Part shown: positions 6,738-14,791 of the stretch, in pieces | Position numbering within the stretch: position 1 is the stretch's first letter | How the letters are laid out: every line of letters starts with the position of its first letter | IMG/VR virus record: IMGVR_UViG_3300046665_000306 | Location: 56,499 to 120,498 of that record | DNA: 64,000 bases | DNA from: a virus | Strand: one strand, 5' to 3' | Program-made: the position numbers and the translations under genes | Notes under the pieces: generated by a model | Told to the model about the DNA's origin: nothing | The model's input: the letters and a program-made list of their open reading frames with translations, nothing else | The model's database searches: none

Positions 6738-6917
6738 TTATTTTCTTAAGAAATAGTTAAGATCATAAGTGTCGTGGTGACACAGACTAACTCGGTTCCA
6801 ATGATTGAAATCAATCTTCTCATAATTTTTATCGTCTAGAACATCTTCTAAATGATTTAAAAATTCAAGGACAGTTTCAAAATATTCTGTGAATTGTTCG
6901 TTAGTAATCTCAGCCAT
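6738..6917 (-). CDS. Unknown acidic protein (59 aa)
   Basis: MAEITNEQFTEYFETVLEF then an acidic tract and His-rich end. TAATG coupling with the gene before it and one base from the gene after it. Unknown function. Confidence 0.6.
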   Translation of the reverse strand: MAEITNEQFTEYFETVLEFLNHLEDVLDDKNYEKIDFNHWNRVSLCHHDTYDLNYFLRK

Positions 6918-7078
6918 TAATCACAATATCCCATGTAATAGGCCCAAACAACGTTCTTGCCAAAGAGAATAGAATTGGATAAACCGCAATGGTAACTCGC
7001 CACGGCCTTGGCATAGAGCCCGAGACCGGAGAGGATGATTAATATAGTGATTACAATAACGGGTAGGATGTTACGCAT
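6917..7078 (-). CDS. Small membrane-anchored protein (53 aa)
   Basis: N-terminal hydrophobic segment MRNILPVIVITILIILSGLG, then a short polar/aromatic tail with two Cys. Could be an uncleaved signal anchor. Start overlaps the nucleotidyltransferase stop by 8 nt. Confidence 0.55.
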   Translation of the reverse strand: MRNILPVIVITILIILSGLGLYAKAVASYHCGLSNSILFGKNVVWAYYMGYCD

Positions 7079-7910
7079 ATGGTTTAATAATACCTTCAGC
7101 TAGAGCTTTTTTGAAACGCTCAACATAATTTTCGTTATACATTTCTAACACGGTGAAGTAATTCTCATAAGCGAAGGTCCGCCACCAGCCTGAGCTAATC
7201 GAGGTGCAAACTTTCTCTAACGCCATTTTAAATGACCTAAATGGGTCAGGCTCGAAATTATGCGGAATTTGTGATCGTTCCAAGGCTAACGTGTATGTCT
7301 CTTCTAATACAGTCGCTAGTTGTAATTCTTCCGTAAGACTAAAGAATCGTTCTTTGGAACAGAACACGTCAGCTTTATCCGCTTTGATTTTTTCAAACGC
7401 GGGCACATCAAAAAGCTTTACTGCTTCGTGAATTGTGTCATGATCATAAATGTAAGGGAAATTATCAGTAAAGAAATCTTGTTTTGATCTGTTCAACGCT
7501 GGATGAGAATAATCGTAAGTAACTTTGGACCGCGCCTTGAGCCAATCCGTAAGCTGCCACGGCACAGTTGCTCCCCGTTCCCGCAACGTCCTGATATCCT
7601 TCATTGTTTTAAGGAAATGCGGACTATTTTTTAAAAAGCGGTGTGACATTTTTAAAGTTAAAAGTACGCCGGGACTAGCCTCATCATGTCCAACGATACG
7701 TAGTAGTTCTTGACCCGTTTCAGACGTGTCAAATTCAATCGGCACGGAGCCCGTCATGAAGATTGTCTCGCCAAACTTTGTAGGTTTGGCGAGAACGATT
7801 TTATCACTATTTATTTCTTTAAAAAGTTCTAACTCACCCGGAGTTGCGATATAGTCGATATCCCTAGGAGTACGACCGAAATCAAAGGCATGAGAACCAA
7901 CTAAAAGCAT
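7071..7910 (-). CDS. Nucleotidyltransferase-like protein
   Basis: 279 residues. The N-terminus GSHAFDFGRTPRDIDYIA fits the GSxA...R.xDID pattern of the polymerase-beta-type nucleotidyltransferase fold, where the two Asp bind metal. A third acidic residue is likely in PIEFDTS (near 58). The rest is a helical domain. Such proteins transfer a nucleotide to RNA, protein or a small molecule; the substrate is not visible. GGAGT precedes ATG. It is by far the largest gene in its neighbourhood. Confidence 0.55.
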   Translation of the reverse strand: MLLVGSHAFDFGRTPRDIDYIATPGELELFKEINSDKIVLAKPTKFGETIFMTGSVPIEFDTSETGQELLRIVGHDEASPGVLLTLKMSHRFLKNSPHFLKTMKDIRTLRERGATVPWQLTDWLKARSKVTYDYSHPALNRSKQDFFTDNFPYIYDHDTIHEAVKLFDVPAFEKIKADKADVFCSKERFFSLTEELQLATVLEETYTLALERSQIPHNFEPDPFRSFKMALEKVCTSISSGWWRTFAYENYFTVLEMYNENYVERFKKALAEGIIKPYA

Positions 7911-7931
7911 AACGTACTCCTTATCTTCTAT

Positions 7932-8072
7932 TTAGTAGCAGCTAGAGCTTTCCCAAGCGGTCCAGTCATCATAAATTTCTGCTTCTTCAAGAGCTTCAGC
8001 AATAATGGTGCGCTGCTCCACAGTCAATTCAACACCGGAGCGAAGTAGTTCAAGGGCTTCAGTCTTAGTCAT
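7932..8072 (-). CDS. Short paralogue of the 8108 gene (46 aa)
   Basis: MTKTEALELLRSGVELTVEQ... matches the C-terminal half of the next upstream protein (NALALLNSGVELTSSQKDAIAEVLE), including the terminal SSSC. AAGGAAA precedes ATG. A partial tandem duplicate that keeps only one half. Confidence 0.6.
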   Translation of the reverse strand: MTKTEALELLRSGVELTVEQRTIIAEALEEAEIYDDWTAWESSSCY

Positions 8073-8107
8073 AATGTATTTCCTTTTTATTTAGGTTAAA
8101 GTTTTGA

Positions 8108-8401
8108 TTAGCACATAGATGATGAAGAAACCCAACCAAAGTTTTCTTCGTCATAATCATCTTCGTCTGTTTCTAGGACTTCTGCAATGGCATCTTTTTG
8201 CGACGAAGTTAGTTCTACCCCTGAATTCAGGAGTGCCAAAGCGTTCTCTTTATCCATCGCGGGACGGTAGGTTCCACCCATTCCGTAAGCAACGTCAAAA
8301 TCAAATTCAATAAAATTTTTATCTGCAATATCTTCTGCGGCATGAAGTGAGGCATAGGCCTCAGCAACTAGGCCATCAATTTGTTCTTGTGGTGTAGTCA
8401 T
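8108..8401 (-). CDS. Unknown protein (97 aa), long paralogue
   Basis: N-terminal half unique, C-terminal half shared with the 46-residue neighbour. Acidic, no Lys/Arg clusters. Overlaps the upstream gene by 26 nt. Confidence 0.6.
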   Translation of the reverse strand: MTTPQEQIDGLVAEAYASLHAAEDIADKNFIEFDFDVAYGMGGTYRPAMDKENALALLNSGVELTSSQKDAIAEVLETDEDDYDEENFGWVSSSSMC

Positions 8402-8579
8402 TAAACATTTCTTCCATAATTTTTAAAACATTTACTCTAGGATATTCAGCCACGATGGCGTCACAGTCCATCATATCGTCTACTCTATGCTCAAGAGAAA
8501 GGGCCAACAGTTCCGATTCATAACCGTTCCGACAAGCATTTTCCCAAGATTCTTTAATTAATTCACGCAATACTTCCAT
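8376..8579 (-). CDS. Unknown small protein (67 aa)
   Basis: Helical, acidic; MEVLRELIKESWENACRNG start. Overlaps neighbours at both ends. No family recognised. Confidence 0.6.
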   Translation of the reverse strand: MEVLRELIKESWENACRNGYESELLALSLEHRVDDMMDCDAIVAEYPRVNVLKIMEEMFNDYTTRTN

Positions 8580-8769
8580 TTCGTTCTTCTTTGGTATAAT
8601 TTAGTGGTACGACCCAATGTGAGCCCACGCCATACGTTTCATTAAGTATTTCACAAACTTTCAACGCGTCGGAATGCTTATCACATTCGTAACTGCCATA
8701 AATTCTAACGGATGTTGCAGGGTAATTAAAATCCCATTTAATTTCAGCCATCAAATCTTCGTCATGCAT
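8563..8769 (-). CDS. Unknown small protein (68 aa)
   Basis: Beta-alpha character with IYGSYECDKHSDALKVCE. GAGGAG eight bases before the ATG, which overlaps the upstream stop (TAATG). Confidence 0.6.
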   Translation of the reverse strand: MHDEDLMAEIKWDFNYPATSVRIYGSYECDKHSDALKVCEILNETYGVGSHWVVPLNYTKEERNGSIA

Positions 8770-9005
8770 TATAAATACTCCTCACATAAAACCTTCCCAT
8801 TACCCTCCTCGATAAATTCGAGAACAGCGCTTTCCATCCACCAGCCACAGCTGTCGCAACACTCAAGGCTGGGACGGCAGTTCAACAACTCGTCTTCCCA
8901 ATCCAGCCCTTCGTCTAGGCTAAGGGCTTCACATGCCATACCTATGGTCTGACACGTTCCGTCAAGGAATGCAGCCATAGCTTCTCGATCTTCACTGAGA
9001 GACAT
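8769..9005 (-). CDS. Cys-rich protein, possible zinc knuckle (78 aa)
   Basis: MSLSEDREAMAAFLDG start, chosen for GGAGAAGGG upstream and position just after the previous stop. A CRPSLECCDSCGWWME segment plus a late Cys suggests a small zinc-binding module. Unknown role. Confidence 0.55.
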   Translation of the reverse strand: MSLSEDREAMAAFLDGTCQTIGMACEALSLDEGLDWEDELLNCRPSLECCDSCGWWMESAVLEFIEEGNGKVLCEEYL

Positions 9006-9006
9006 G

Positions 9007-9306
9007 TTAAGACCCTTCTCCAAAGTTTTCAGAGTCGCGATATGCAAGAGCCTTTTCTTGCTGTTCCTGTGTCAAGGTGGCCCAAAATCCAGCTGCCTCG
9101 CGAGGCGCATCAGTTTCCCTCATGATAAGCGCGATCATGTCTTCCCTGACCCTACCGCTGCAATAGCGCTTCATGACAAAATATAGCTCATCCATCGTGA
9201 GCTTGGCCAAGTCTTGGTCATTGATCGTGCCGTCATGCTTGATGACGATGCGCTTCCCGTCACCAACGACTAACATCATGCCGTGGTACATCTTCTTGAA
9301 CGCCAT
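9007..9306 (-). CDS. Unknown protein (99 aa)
   Basis: Basic, mixed fold (MMLVVGDGKRIVIKHDGTI); C-terminal helix rich in Gln/Glu. No known motif. Confidence 0.6.
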   Translation of the reverse strand: MAFKKMYHGMMLVVGDGKRIVIKHDGTINDQDLAKLTMDELYFVMKRYCSGRVREDMIALIMRETDAPREAAGFWATLTQEQQEKALAYRDSENFGEGS

Positions 9307-9588
9307 TTATAGCAGGCCTTTTTTGCCGGTCAGCTTCTCGATGGCGTACTGCTTCTTTGCCTCATCCATCGCAGTGATGGAGCACGCCTCGTTGATCTTA
9401 TAGACCGGGAGTTGCTTCATATATTTAGGCATCTCTGTGACGCAATTATCGAAGATTCTTTTGGCTATTGCTTCTGTCCTACCTGCCTCGGTTTGAGGCA
9501 GGCCTAAGTTGTCCCTAAAGACATATGCCATAGAACCTAATAGAGGGATGGCTAGAACGATAAACGGCACGACAATATTCTTATGCAT
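9307..9588 (-). CDS. Exported or membrane-anchored protein (93 aa)
   Basis: Start MHKNIVVPFIVLAIPLLGS has a positively charged end and a hydrophobic core typical of a signal peptide or anchor. AGGAGG eight bases upstream fixes the start. The mature part has two Cys that could form a disulfide. Confidence 0.6.
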   Translation of the reverse strand: MHKNIVVPFIVLAIPLLGSMAYVFRDNLGLPQTEAGRTEAIAKRIFDNCVTEMPKYMKQLPVYKINEACSITAMDEAKKQYAIEKLTGKKGLL

Positions 9589-9623
9589 TGACAAGTCCTC
9601 CTATGTTATACTACTAGAAGGAC

Positions 9624-9652
9624 ATTACGCATGATTCTGCGACATGTGTCAA
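9624..9652 (-). promoter_or_regulatory. Possible promoter
   Basis: Minus strand TTGACA (9647-9652), 17 bp, CGTAAT (9624-9629), ahead of the gene starting at 9588. The -10 matches consensus at only four positions. Confidence 0.4.
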
Positions 9653-9906
9653 GTAGTAATATTATCGATACCTACGAATTTAAGGTCAGCGATTAGCTGT
9701 TCTTTTGATTCATAGCCCATGGTAGAGATAGACTTATCGCCAAAGATATCTTGGATCATGGCGGACCAGCCGTGGAAATCTCCACCAGCCGCTTCGAAAT
9801 CAAGCACTGCGTTGGCCTCATCAATGACGATATCCAGTTCCATCAGAGCTTCTTCAATCTCTAGAAGATTGGCAGGGATAGGGTCTCCGAAAAAGTTCCG
9901 CTTCAT
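9649..9906 (-). CDS. Unknown acidic protein (85 aa)
   Basis: MKRNFFGDPIPANLLEIEEA then helices and a short beta end. ATGA-type overlap with the upstream gene. Function unknown. Confidence 0.65.
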   Translation of the reverse strand: MKRNFFGDPIPANLLEIEEALMELDIVIDEANAVLDFEAAGGDFHGWSAMIQDIFGDKSISTMGYESKEQLIADLKFVGIDNITT

Positions 9907-10067
9907 TCTCCGTCCTCTTTATCTCTCAGTTCATCAATCGCTTGTTGCACATCATCTATGTTTCGATACTCTTCATCTAGTAAAATCTTTCTAAACGGCT
10001 TGTACCACCACTTGCACCGAATCTTATACCGACGCGGCCCCATGACTTGAATTAAATATTTTACCAT
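9903..10067 (-). CDS. Unknown small basic protein (54 aa)
   Basis: Starts MVKYLIQVMGPRRYKIRCKW, overlapping the upstream stop by 7 nt. A longer frame exists inside the neighbour but has no support. Confidence 0.5.
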   Translation of the reverse strand: MVKYLIQVMGPRRYKIRCKWWYKPFRKILLDEEYRNIDDVQQAIDELRDKEDGE

Positions 10068-10342
10068 GATACGCGGATTACATAATTCCCTTCTTCGATC
10101 CAACCCTCATTGGCGGCATGAGTCATGACAATCCGACGATTACGACCCATACTTAGCCAGCCAGTATTTAAGAATTCATCAAGAGCCTTTTGATCCCATT
10201 GATCAAGGTTTTCTCTCTTCACTGAGACGGTATAATCTGAGTGATTATCTGCATCACCCACTTCAACAGATTTACCAATCTTTTTGGAAAGGTAAAGGGC
10301 CAGATCAAAAGCATCAACAAAATTCGTTGTCTGAACTTCCAT
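10061..10342 (-). CDS. Unknown protein (93 aa)
   Basis: Start MEVQTTNFVDAFDLALYL lies just after the previous stop. Alpha/beta protein with a C-terminal beta segment. No family recognised. Confidence 0.6.
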   Translation of the reverse strand: MEVQTTNFVDAFDLALYLSKKIGKSVEVGDADNHSDYTVSVKRENLDQWDQKALDEFLNTGWLSMGRNRRIVMTHAANEGWIEEGNYVIRVSW

Positions 10343-10344
10343 TT

Positions 10345-10530
10345 TCAAACCATCTGCCGCCACGTTTCGCCCTCCTCTGAAATTTTATACAAATCGAAAT
10401 CCCATGCATCAAGATATCCAGCTTCCCAATCCTGATATTCGAACTGCGACATTTTGTATGGATTTTCGCCCCTGTCAGACCCAAAGAAATATGCGTCATA
10501 ACCTTCTTCGAATGCCCTACTCTGTTCCAC
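10345..10530 (-). CDS. Ribosome modulation factor-like protein
   Basis: 61 residues from a GTG. AFEEGYDAYFFGSDRGENPY followed by W-x-x-GY matches the small Rmf-like pattern (A-x-x-x-G-x-x-A, G-x(3-5)-NPY, W-x-x-G-[WY]). In bacteria Rmf binds and dimerises 70S ribosomes; phage relatives are unstudied. The upstream part of this frame overlaps the previous gene and is not coding. Assignment rests on this short motif only. Confidence 0.45.
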   Translation of the reverse strand: MEQSRAFEEGYDAYFFGSDRGENPYKMSQFEYQDWEAGYLDAWDFDLYKISEEGETWRQMV

Positions 10531-10699
10531 TTTCCGGTTCCTCCTTTTCTTCGCCCTCGACTGTAACGATGTTAGCGTTTTTAGCAAAATATCTGATTCC
10601 ATTTGACAAGTCAATGGTTATACCGTCTGGATAACGCTTGAACAAAGTGCCTTCATACTTGTCCCGGTGATACGCGTCCCAAACTACAGCGGTTGCCAT
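10517..10699 (-). CDS. Unknown small protein (60 aa)
   Basis: Beta-rich N-terminus (VVWDAYHRDKYEGTLF), very acidic C-terminus. Start lies one base from the preceding stop. Confidence 0.6.
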   Translation of the reverse strand: MATAVVWDAYHRDKYEGTLFKRYPDGITIDLSNGIRYFAKNANIVTVEGEEKEEPESGTE

Positions 10700-10700
10700 A

Positions 10701-10901
10701 TCAGTAACGCCTCGCTAATTCTTGCCTAATCATTTCAATCTTAAGCGCTGCGCCGTGCCAGCTTTCGCCAATTTCAGCGCTATGATCTTCTAGCGCGATT
10801 TGCCATTCCAATGCGGAGCGCAGCTGAGCCGTTGTCATGGCGGATGCTTCTTGGCTCAATCTCTGGCGGCGCTCTTCCCTAGCTCTCTCATAATAGCTCA
10901 T
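10701..10901 (-). CDS. Unknown helical protein (66 aa)
   Basis: Entirely helical, Arg/Glu-rich (MSYYERAREERRQRLSQEAS). Coupled to the YqeY-like gene by a 1-nt overlap. Confidence 0.6.
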   Translation of the reverse strand: MSYYERAREERRQRLSQEASAMTTAQLRSALEWQIALEDHSAEIGESWHGAALKIEMIRQELARRY

Positions 10902-11314
10902 TATATCATTCCCTTCACAACTTTCGAAGCCGTTTTACCGTCATACGATCCGGCGTAATTGTCTTTGAGATATTTCATCAAAGAACCCATGACCTTCTCT
11001 GTACCACTTTTTTCGAGAATGTCAAGTATCTCTGTCTCACTAAGTTGCTTTGGAAGGAAAGATTCGATAATTTCCCTCTCGCGAAGTGATTTAGCGTTCT
11101 CAGGAACTACTAGCAAAAATTCAACCACCTTCTTTTCAAAAGATTTAAGGACTTTGACAGTGCCTTCCTCTGTCACTACCTTGACCCCGTCAATCATCTT
11201 AGCGTTAGATTCGATTTCACCAATGATGGTTGAGAGGAAGGCAGATGTTTCAGTGTCGCGAGCCTTACGGCTTTCGAGGAACTTGGATCGGATCAGAGTT
11301 AGTGTGTCACTCAT
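10901..11314 (-). CDS. yqeY: GatB/YqeY-domain protein
   Basis: 137 residues from MSDTLTLIRSKFLESRKARD. The sequence follows the YqeY family: N-terminal helices with RKARD...A-x-L-S-x-I-I-G-E-I, a central REREIIESFLPKQLSE block (family: E-x-x-I-x-x-x-x-P-x-Q-L-[ST]) and a C-terminal D-G-K-T-A-S-K-V-V-K end. This domain is the tail of GatB/GatE amidotransferases and binds tRNA there; solo YqeY has no settled role. AAGGAG before the ATG fixes the start. Its presence fits the tRNA theme of this phage. Confidence 0.8.
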   Translation of the reverse strand: MSDTLTLIRSKFLESRKARDTETSAFLSTIIGEIESNAKMIDGVKVVTEEGTVKVLKSFEKKVVEFLLVVPENAKSLREREIIESFLPKQLSETEILDILEKSGTEKVMGSLMKYLKDNYAGSYDGKTASKVVKGMI

Positions 11315-11510
11315 TGTTTTCTCCTTGTGATTCTTGCATGAAGTCGGAGACACGGCCATGATATTCGCCCTGCTCCTCCACATTGCTTTTCTTGTATATG
11401 TAATTGAAGTCATCGGTCAAGAATTTAACCTGACCCTGATTGGGATTTTCAGTATTACAGAGGTTAAACAGGGACAAGAATCTTTTCCACATTTCGTCAA
11501 TTTTGTTCAT
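11307..11510 (-). CDS. Unknown small protein (67 aa)
   Basis: MNKIDEMWKRFLSLFNLCN, then a polar Gln/Asn-rich part. Overlaps the YqeY-like start by 8 nt. Unknown function. Confidence 0.6.
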   Translation of the reverse strand: MNKIDEMWKRFLSLFNLCNTENPNQGQVKFLTDDFNYIYKKSNVEEQGEYHGRVSDFMQESQGENNE

Positions 11511-11524
11511 GTATGCCTCCTTTA

Positions 11525-11779
11525 TTAAAATTTTCGATACGGCGTTTCTCGGACGTGTGAGAAATTGATCCTAATACCTTCTAGGATAATGTGAGGCGGG
11601 TACATTTCTCCGCGCCTGTCGTGCCTGACATTGGCATGGCCAACGTATTTAGCTATGTCCCAAAACACACATGACGCAACGTCTATCTCTATCACAGCTA
11701 TGGTTCCGCTTTCTTGGAATCGGCCTCTGGCATAACGTATCACATCTAGGACAGCTTCAAAGTCTTTCCCATCTTCCAT
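11525..11779 (-). CDS. Unknown protein (84 aa)
   Basis: Starts MEDGKDFEAVLDVIRYARG just after the previous stop; GGAATT precedes it. The frame is open further upstream inside the neighbour. Mixed fold. Confidence 0.55.
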   Translation of the reverse strand: MEDGKDFEAVLDVIRYARGRFQESGTIAVIEIDVASCVFWDIAKYVGHANVRHDRRGEMYPPHIILEGIRINFSHVRETPYRKF

Positions 11780-11780
11780 A

Positions 11781-11963
11781 CTAAATTCCAAAAATTTCTT
11801 GCAGAACTTCGTTGGGAGTAATTTCCCCTTTTTGAAATCTGGCAAACACTTGAGAGCTTTCTGCATCATATAGTTCAGGAATTTCGTCGCGATCCACTTT
11901 ACGTGCCAGATCGGCGCGACCTACACCTACTAACCAAGGCTTTAGGTATTCTTTTATATGCAT
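11781..11963 (-). CDS. Unknown small protein (60 aa)
   Basis: MHIKEYLKPWLVGVGRADLA, helical. Shares one base with the stop of the membrane protein gene upstream. Confidence 0.6.
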   Translation of the reverse strand: MHIKEYLKPWLVGVGRADLARKVDRDEIPELYDAESSQVFARFQKGEITPNEVLQEIFGI

Positions 11964-12706
11964 TACTTCAAATCCTCTCCATTTACTGGACTACATGTCG
12001 CGCTCAACAAATGAGGGTAAATTTCCCAATTACGCATCAGGAGCTTTAACCTGAAGCCGTATGACGTTGTGGTACAAATATTAAGGCCGGGAGGAACGGT
12101 AGCACTGACATAGTCGCTGTAGAACAGGCCATGGCCGTGCACCAAGCTCCAAAGGTGGTTGAACAACGTGCCTTCGATTCGAAAATAGATAGTGTCGTTC
12201 TCATCCAATGGAAGGCGTGTCGCGCCTTGAACAGAGTGAATGTTGTTTTCCGAATCAATTTCTTGGCTGTTATGGAGGTAGATCGTCTCGTTGACTTTTG
12301 CGGTCAGGCCGTAACTCACCGTCTCTCCGACGAAGAATGTCAGGGGCCACAGGAAGAACCAAACAAAAATCACAGTGCTGGTCAAAAACGCTCCGGCTCT
12401 CACTTTTGAGAACCGGAGATTTTCGAATTCGTCCCGCCGATACACGACAAGGCTCCAAAGGCGTCTGTACTGCTTCAGGAGCTTCCAGAACGGCCAACGC
12501 ACAACTTTCCATGTCGGAACACCCACGTTCCAGAACGACCACTGACACGCAGCTATGACCTGAAGAATGAACCTATGGAACATGTTCAAGTCTTCCGACA
12601 TTCGCTCTATCCGGGATTCCGATTTTACCTTGGTCCTGTCTCGCTCAATTTTTTCTTGAGTCTCTCTGGCCCGCCGCATCTGTTCAAGAAGATCGTTGTC
12701 AGCCAT
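11963..12706 (-). CDS. Membrane protein of the Clp-like operon
   Basis: 247 residues: N-terminal coiled-coil-like charged stretch (about 1-40), an amphipathic/aromatic region (about 44-90, many Trp), one clear transmembrane segment (about 105-127, GAFLTSTVIFVWFFLWPLTF) and a beta-rich outer domain with three Cys. Its start overlaps the last base of the Clp-like gene, so the two are made together. It may be the membrane partner or substrate of that ATPase; this is inference from context. Confidence 0.6.
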   Translation of the reverse strand: MADNDLLEQMRRARETQEKIERDRTKVKSESRIERMSEDLNMFHRFILQVIAACQWSFWNVGVPTWKVVRWPFWKLLKQYRRLWSLVVYRRDEFENLRFSKVRAGAFLTSTVIFVWFFLWPLTFFVGETVSYGLTAKVNETIYLHNSQEIDSENNIHSVQGATRLPLDENDTIYFRIEGTLFNHLWSLVHGHGLFYSDYVSATVPPGLNICTTTSYGFRLKLLMRNWEIYPHLLSATCSPVNGEDLK

Positions 12707-14703
12707 TATTGTTCCTTCTCCACCTTAAATGATTTTGTTTCAGTATCATACCTTACAAAGAGCTTACCTGTAAAGCCATCAAGAGAGAAATCAGCGAAAA
12801 TAGGTTCAAGATTGGTTTCGATATATCCCGGCAAGCCACGAGCCCCTTTGACAGGGTCGTAATGATCGGCACAGAAGTTTGTAATCGTGTTTCCCTGAAT
12901 AGTGATAATAATCTCTTCCTCGCCGTAGACGTTAGAAATTTTATTAATTTCACGCATCACGATATGTTCGATATGCTCTACTTCAAGCTTTCTGAAGCAA
13001 ACAATGTTCTCACGACCCGCAAATCTGTTAAGAAATTCAGGACGATAGGTATTGTTAAGGTCTTCGAATGCAAGAGTTTCAGCTTCTTCCCACGTCAATT
13101 CCTCATTGAGGAAATGTGGCTGACCAATATTCGTTGTCATGATAATGATGGAATCCGCGAACGAAACGGTACGGCCCAAGTTATCAGTGAGGCGACCATC
13201 AGAAAGAATCTGAAGGAAGAGATTGAAAATCTGCGGATCAGCCTTTTCGATCTCATCGAAGAGGAGAATCTGATTAGGATTGTTCCGCATCAAATTGGTC
13301 AAAATACCACCAGCCTCGGCCAACTCGTAACCCGGAGGTGCACCGATAAGCTTTGCCACGGCATGCTTTTCCGAGTATTCTGACATATCGAAACGCGCCA
13401 GAGATTTCTCACTACCTAAGAGAATTGAGGCAAGAGCCTTTGCAATTTCGGTTTTACCGACACCAGATGGCCCGAGGAACATGAACGCGGCTTGTGGAGA
13501 TTCCTTATTTCGACGCACCGCCCGAGCCACCTTAACGGCATTAGCCAACTTGCCCACTGCTAGAGGCTGTCCAAAGACACGCTGCCCCAACTCTGCCTCA
13601 AGACCCTTCAGCTTTTCGCGCTCGTTTTCATTAAGCTTCGACGCCGCAATGCCAGAAATCATGGCAAACTCTTCCGTCACCATTTCCTTTGTCAGACGTA
13701 GATTGGCATTGATTTCTAGCTTTAATTTATCAAATTCTGCCTTATTCGCATCAACTACTTTTTGGAATTCTTTAATAGTTTTGCGAAGTTCAACAACGGC
13801 GGGAGGCTCAATTCCGATATTGAAACTATCACCCTTTTCCTTGATTTCTTTTAGCCGCTGCTCGATATTTTCTTCAAGGTTGGCGATTTCAATTTCACCA
13901 TCTCTTTTATTTTTATTAAATTCGCGCAATTTTGCAGAAACAGTTTCGTCTAGACCGGCATGAGCTTTGAGACGGTAACTGGCAAGGGCGCGATCCAGAA
14001 GCGTGACGCTACGCTCTGGCTGAGCACGGCTTAGACCGGGATCGCGGGTACGATATTTGTTCGTAAGTGCAATCGCCTCAAGAATAGCATCATCATTAAT
14101 CGCAATTTCATGATATTTGGCTAGACCTTCAGACGCCTTCGTGACAATCTCATGAAGAGCTTCTTTGACAGGCTCAATCACGTCCATCATTGTGAAACAT
14201 TCTTTTAGATCACTATGGACCCTCATGACAGTTTCAGCATCTTCGTCACGTGTCTCAAAGATGACCTGTGTCAGATTCCGCTTCACTGCCGACATAAGAT
14301 CGTTGATGAAATGAACCGCGCCGTTGTTTCGACACGCCTCAATGAAATCACGAGTGTCTTCGATAATCAGAATGGAATCAGGTGTCTTTTCGAGGCGAGC
14401 CATGATCTTTCGGAAATCTTCGCTCGTCTTATTGGAATCACCGGACGAGAAAAGCCTATCAGTATCGAGCCAGAACAGTCGCTTTGCCACGATATCGAAC
14501 GGCGCATCTGGATCAGCCTTCTTCATCTGAAGCCCGAGGCAGAGCGCGGTAATGCCTACACCACCGGGACCGACAAGTACGACAGAATTTGCCGCGCTTC
14601 GCATCAAAATAGCGCTTAACCTATCCAAATCGTGATTTCTACCAACGAGATTGAAACCTACGTGCTGCGCCAGATATTCAGAACCGCGAATCAGATAATC
14701 CAA
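12706..14703 (-). CDS. ClpB/ClpA-like AAA+ unfoldase with altered first ATPase site
   Basis: 665 residues, two AAA+ modules. Module 1: Walker A GPGGVGIT at 45-52 has Ile where the ATP-binding Lys should be; Walker B ILIIED near 111-116; the KYRG pore loop of ClpA/B is missing. A helical middle region (about 255-345) follows. Module 2 is intact: GPSGVGKT (411-418), ILLFDEIEK (479-487), sensor Asn in TTN (525), Arg finger in RPEFLNR (560). Its pore loop reads PPGYELAEAGG, not GYVG. There is no Clp N-domain and no visible ClpP-binding IGL/F loop. So a chaperone-like motor with one working ATPase ring is likely. Neighbours: coiled-coil protein before it, membrane protein after it. Confidence 0.85.
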   Translation of the reverse strand: MDYLIRGSEYLAQHVGFNLVGRNHDLDRLSAILMRSAANSVVLVGPGGVGITALCLGLQMKKADPDAPFDIVAKRLFWLDTDRLFSSGDSNKTSEDFRKIMARLEKTPDSILIIEDTRDFIEACRNNGAVHFINDLMSAVKRNLTQVIFETRDEDAETVMRVHSDLKECFTMMDVIEPVKEALHEIVTKASEGLAKYHEIAINDDAILEAIALTNKYRTRDPGLSRAQPERSVTLLDRALASYRLKAHAGLDETVSAKLREFNKNKRDGEIEIANLEENIEQRLKEIKEKGDSFNIGIEPPAVVELRKTIKEFQKVVDANKAEFDKLKLEINANLRLTKEMVTEEFAMISGIAASKLNENEREKLKGLEAELGQRVFGQPLAVGKLANAVKVARAVRRNKESPQAAFMFLGPSGVGKTEIAKALASILLGSEKSLARFDMSEYSEKHAVAKLIGAPPGYELAEAGGILTNLMRNNPNQILLFDEIEKADPQIFNLFLQILSDGRLTDNLGRTVSFADSIIIMTTNIGQPHFLNEELTWEEAETLAFEDLNNTYRPEFLNRFAGRENIVCFRKLEVEHIEHIVMREINKISNVYGEEEIIITIQGNTITNFCADHYDPVKGARGLPGYIETNLEPIFADFSLDGFTGKLFVRYDTETKSFKVEKEQ

Positions 14704-14738
14704 AATTTTTCTCCTTAAGTTCTTTTAGATAGATATGA

Positions 14739-14764
14739 TTAAGGCGCTATTTAAAGCGCCTTAA
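14739..14764 (-). terminator. Hairpin between coiled-coil and Clp-like genes
   Basis: Perfect 10-bp stem TTAAGGCGCT/AGCGCCTTAA with a 6-nt loop. No strong T tract follows in either direction, so it may attenuate rather than stop transcription and set the ratio of the two proteins. Confidence 0.5.
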
Positions 14765-14791
14765 GTGATTTTGTCAAGTGATTCTCTTCGT

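Noticed and set aside
13481-13963. 160-codon Ser/Arg-rich frame on the plus strand
   Set aside because: Shadow of the ClpB-like gene; composition typical of antisense frames.
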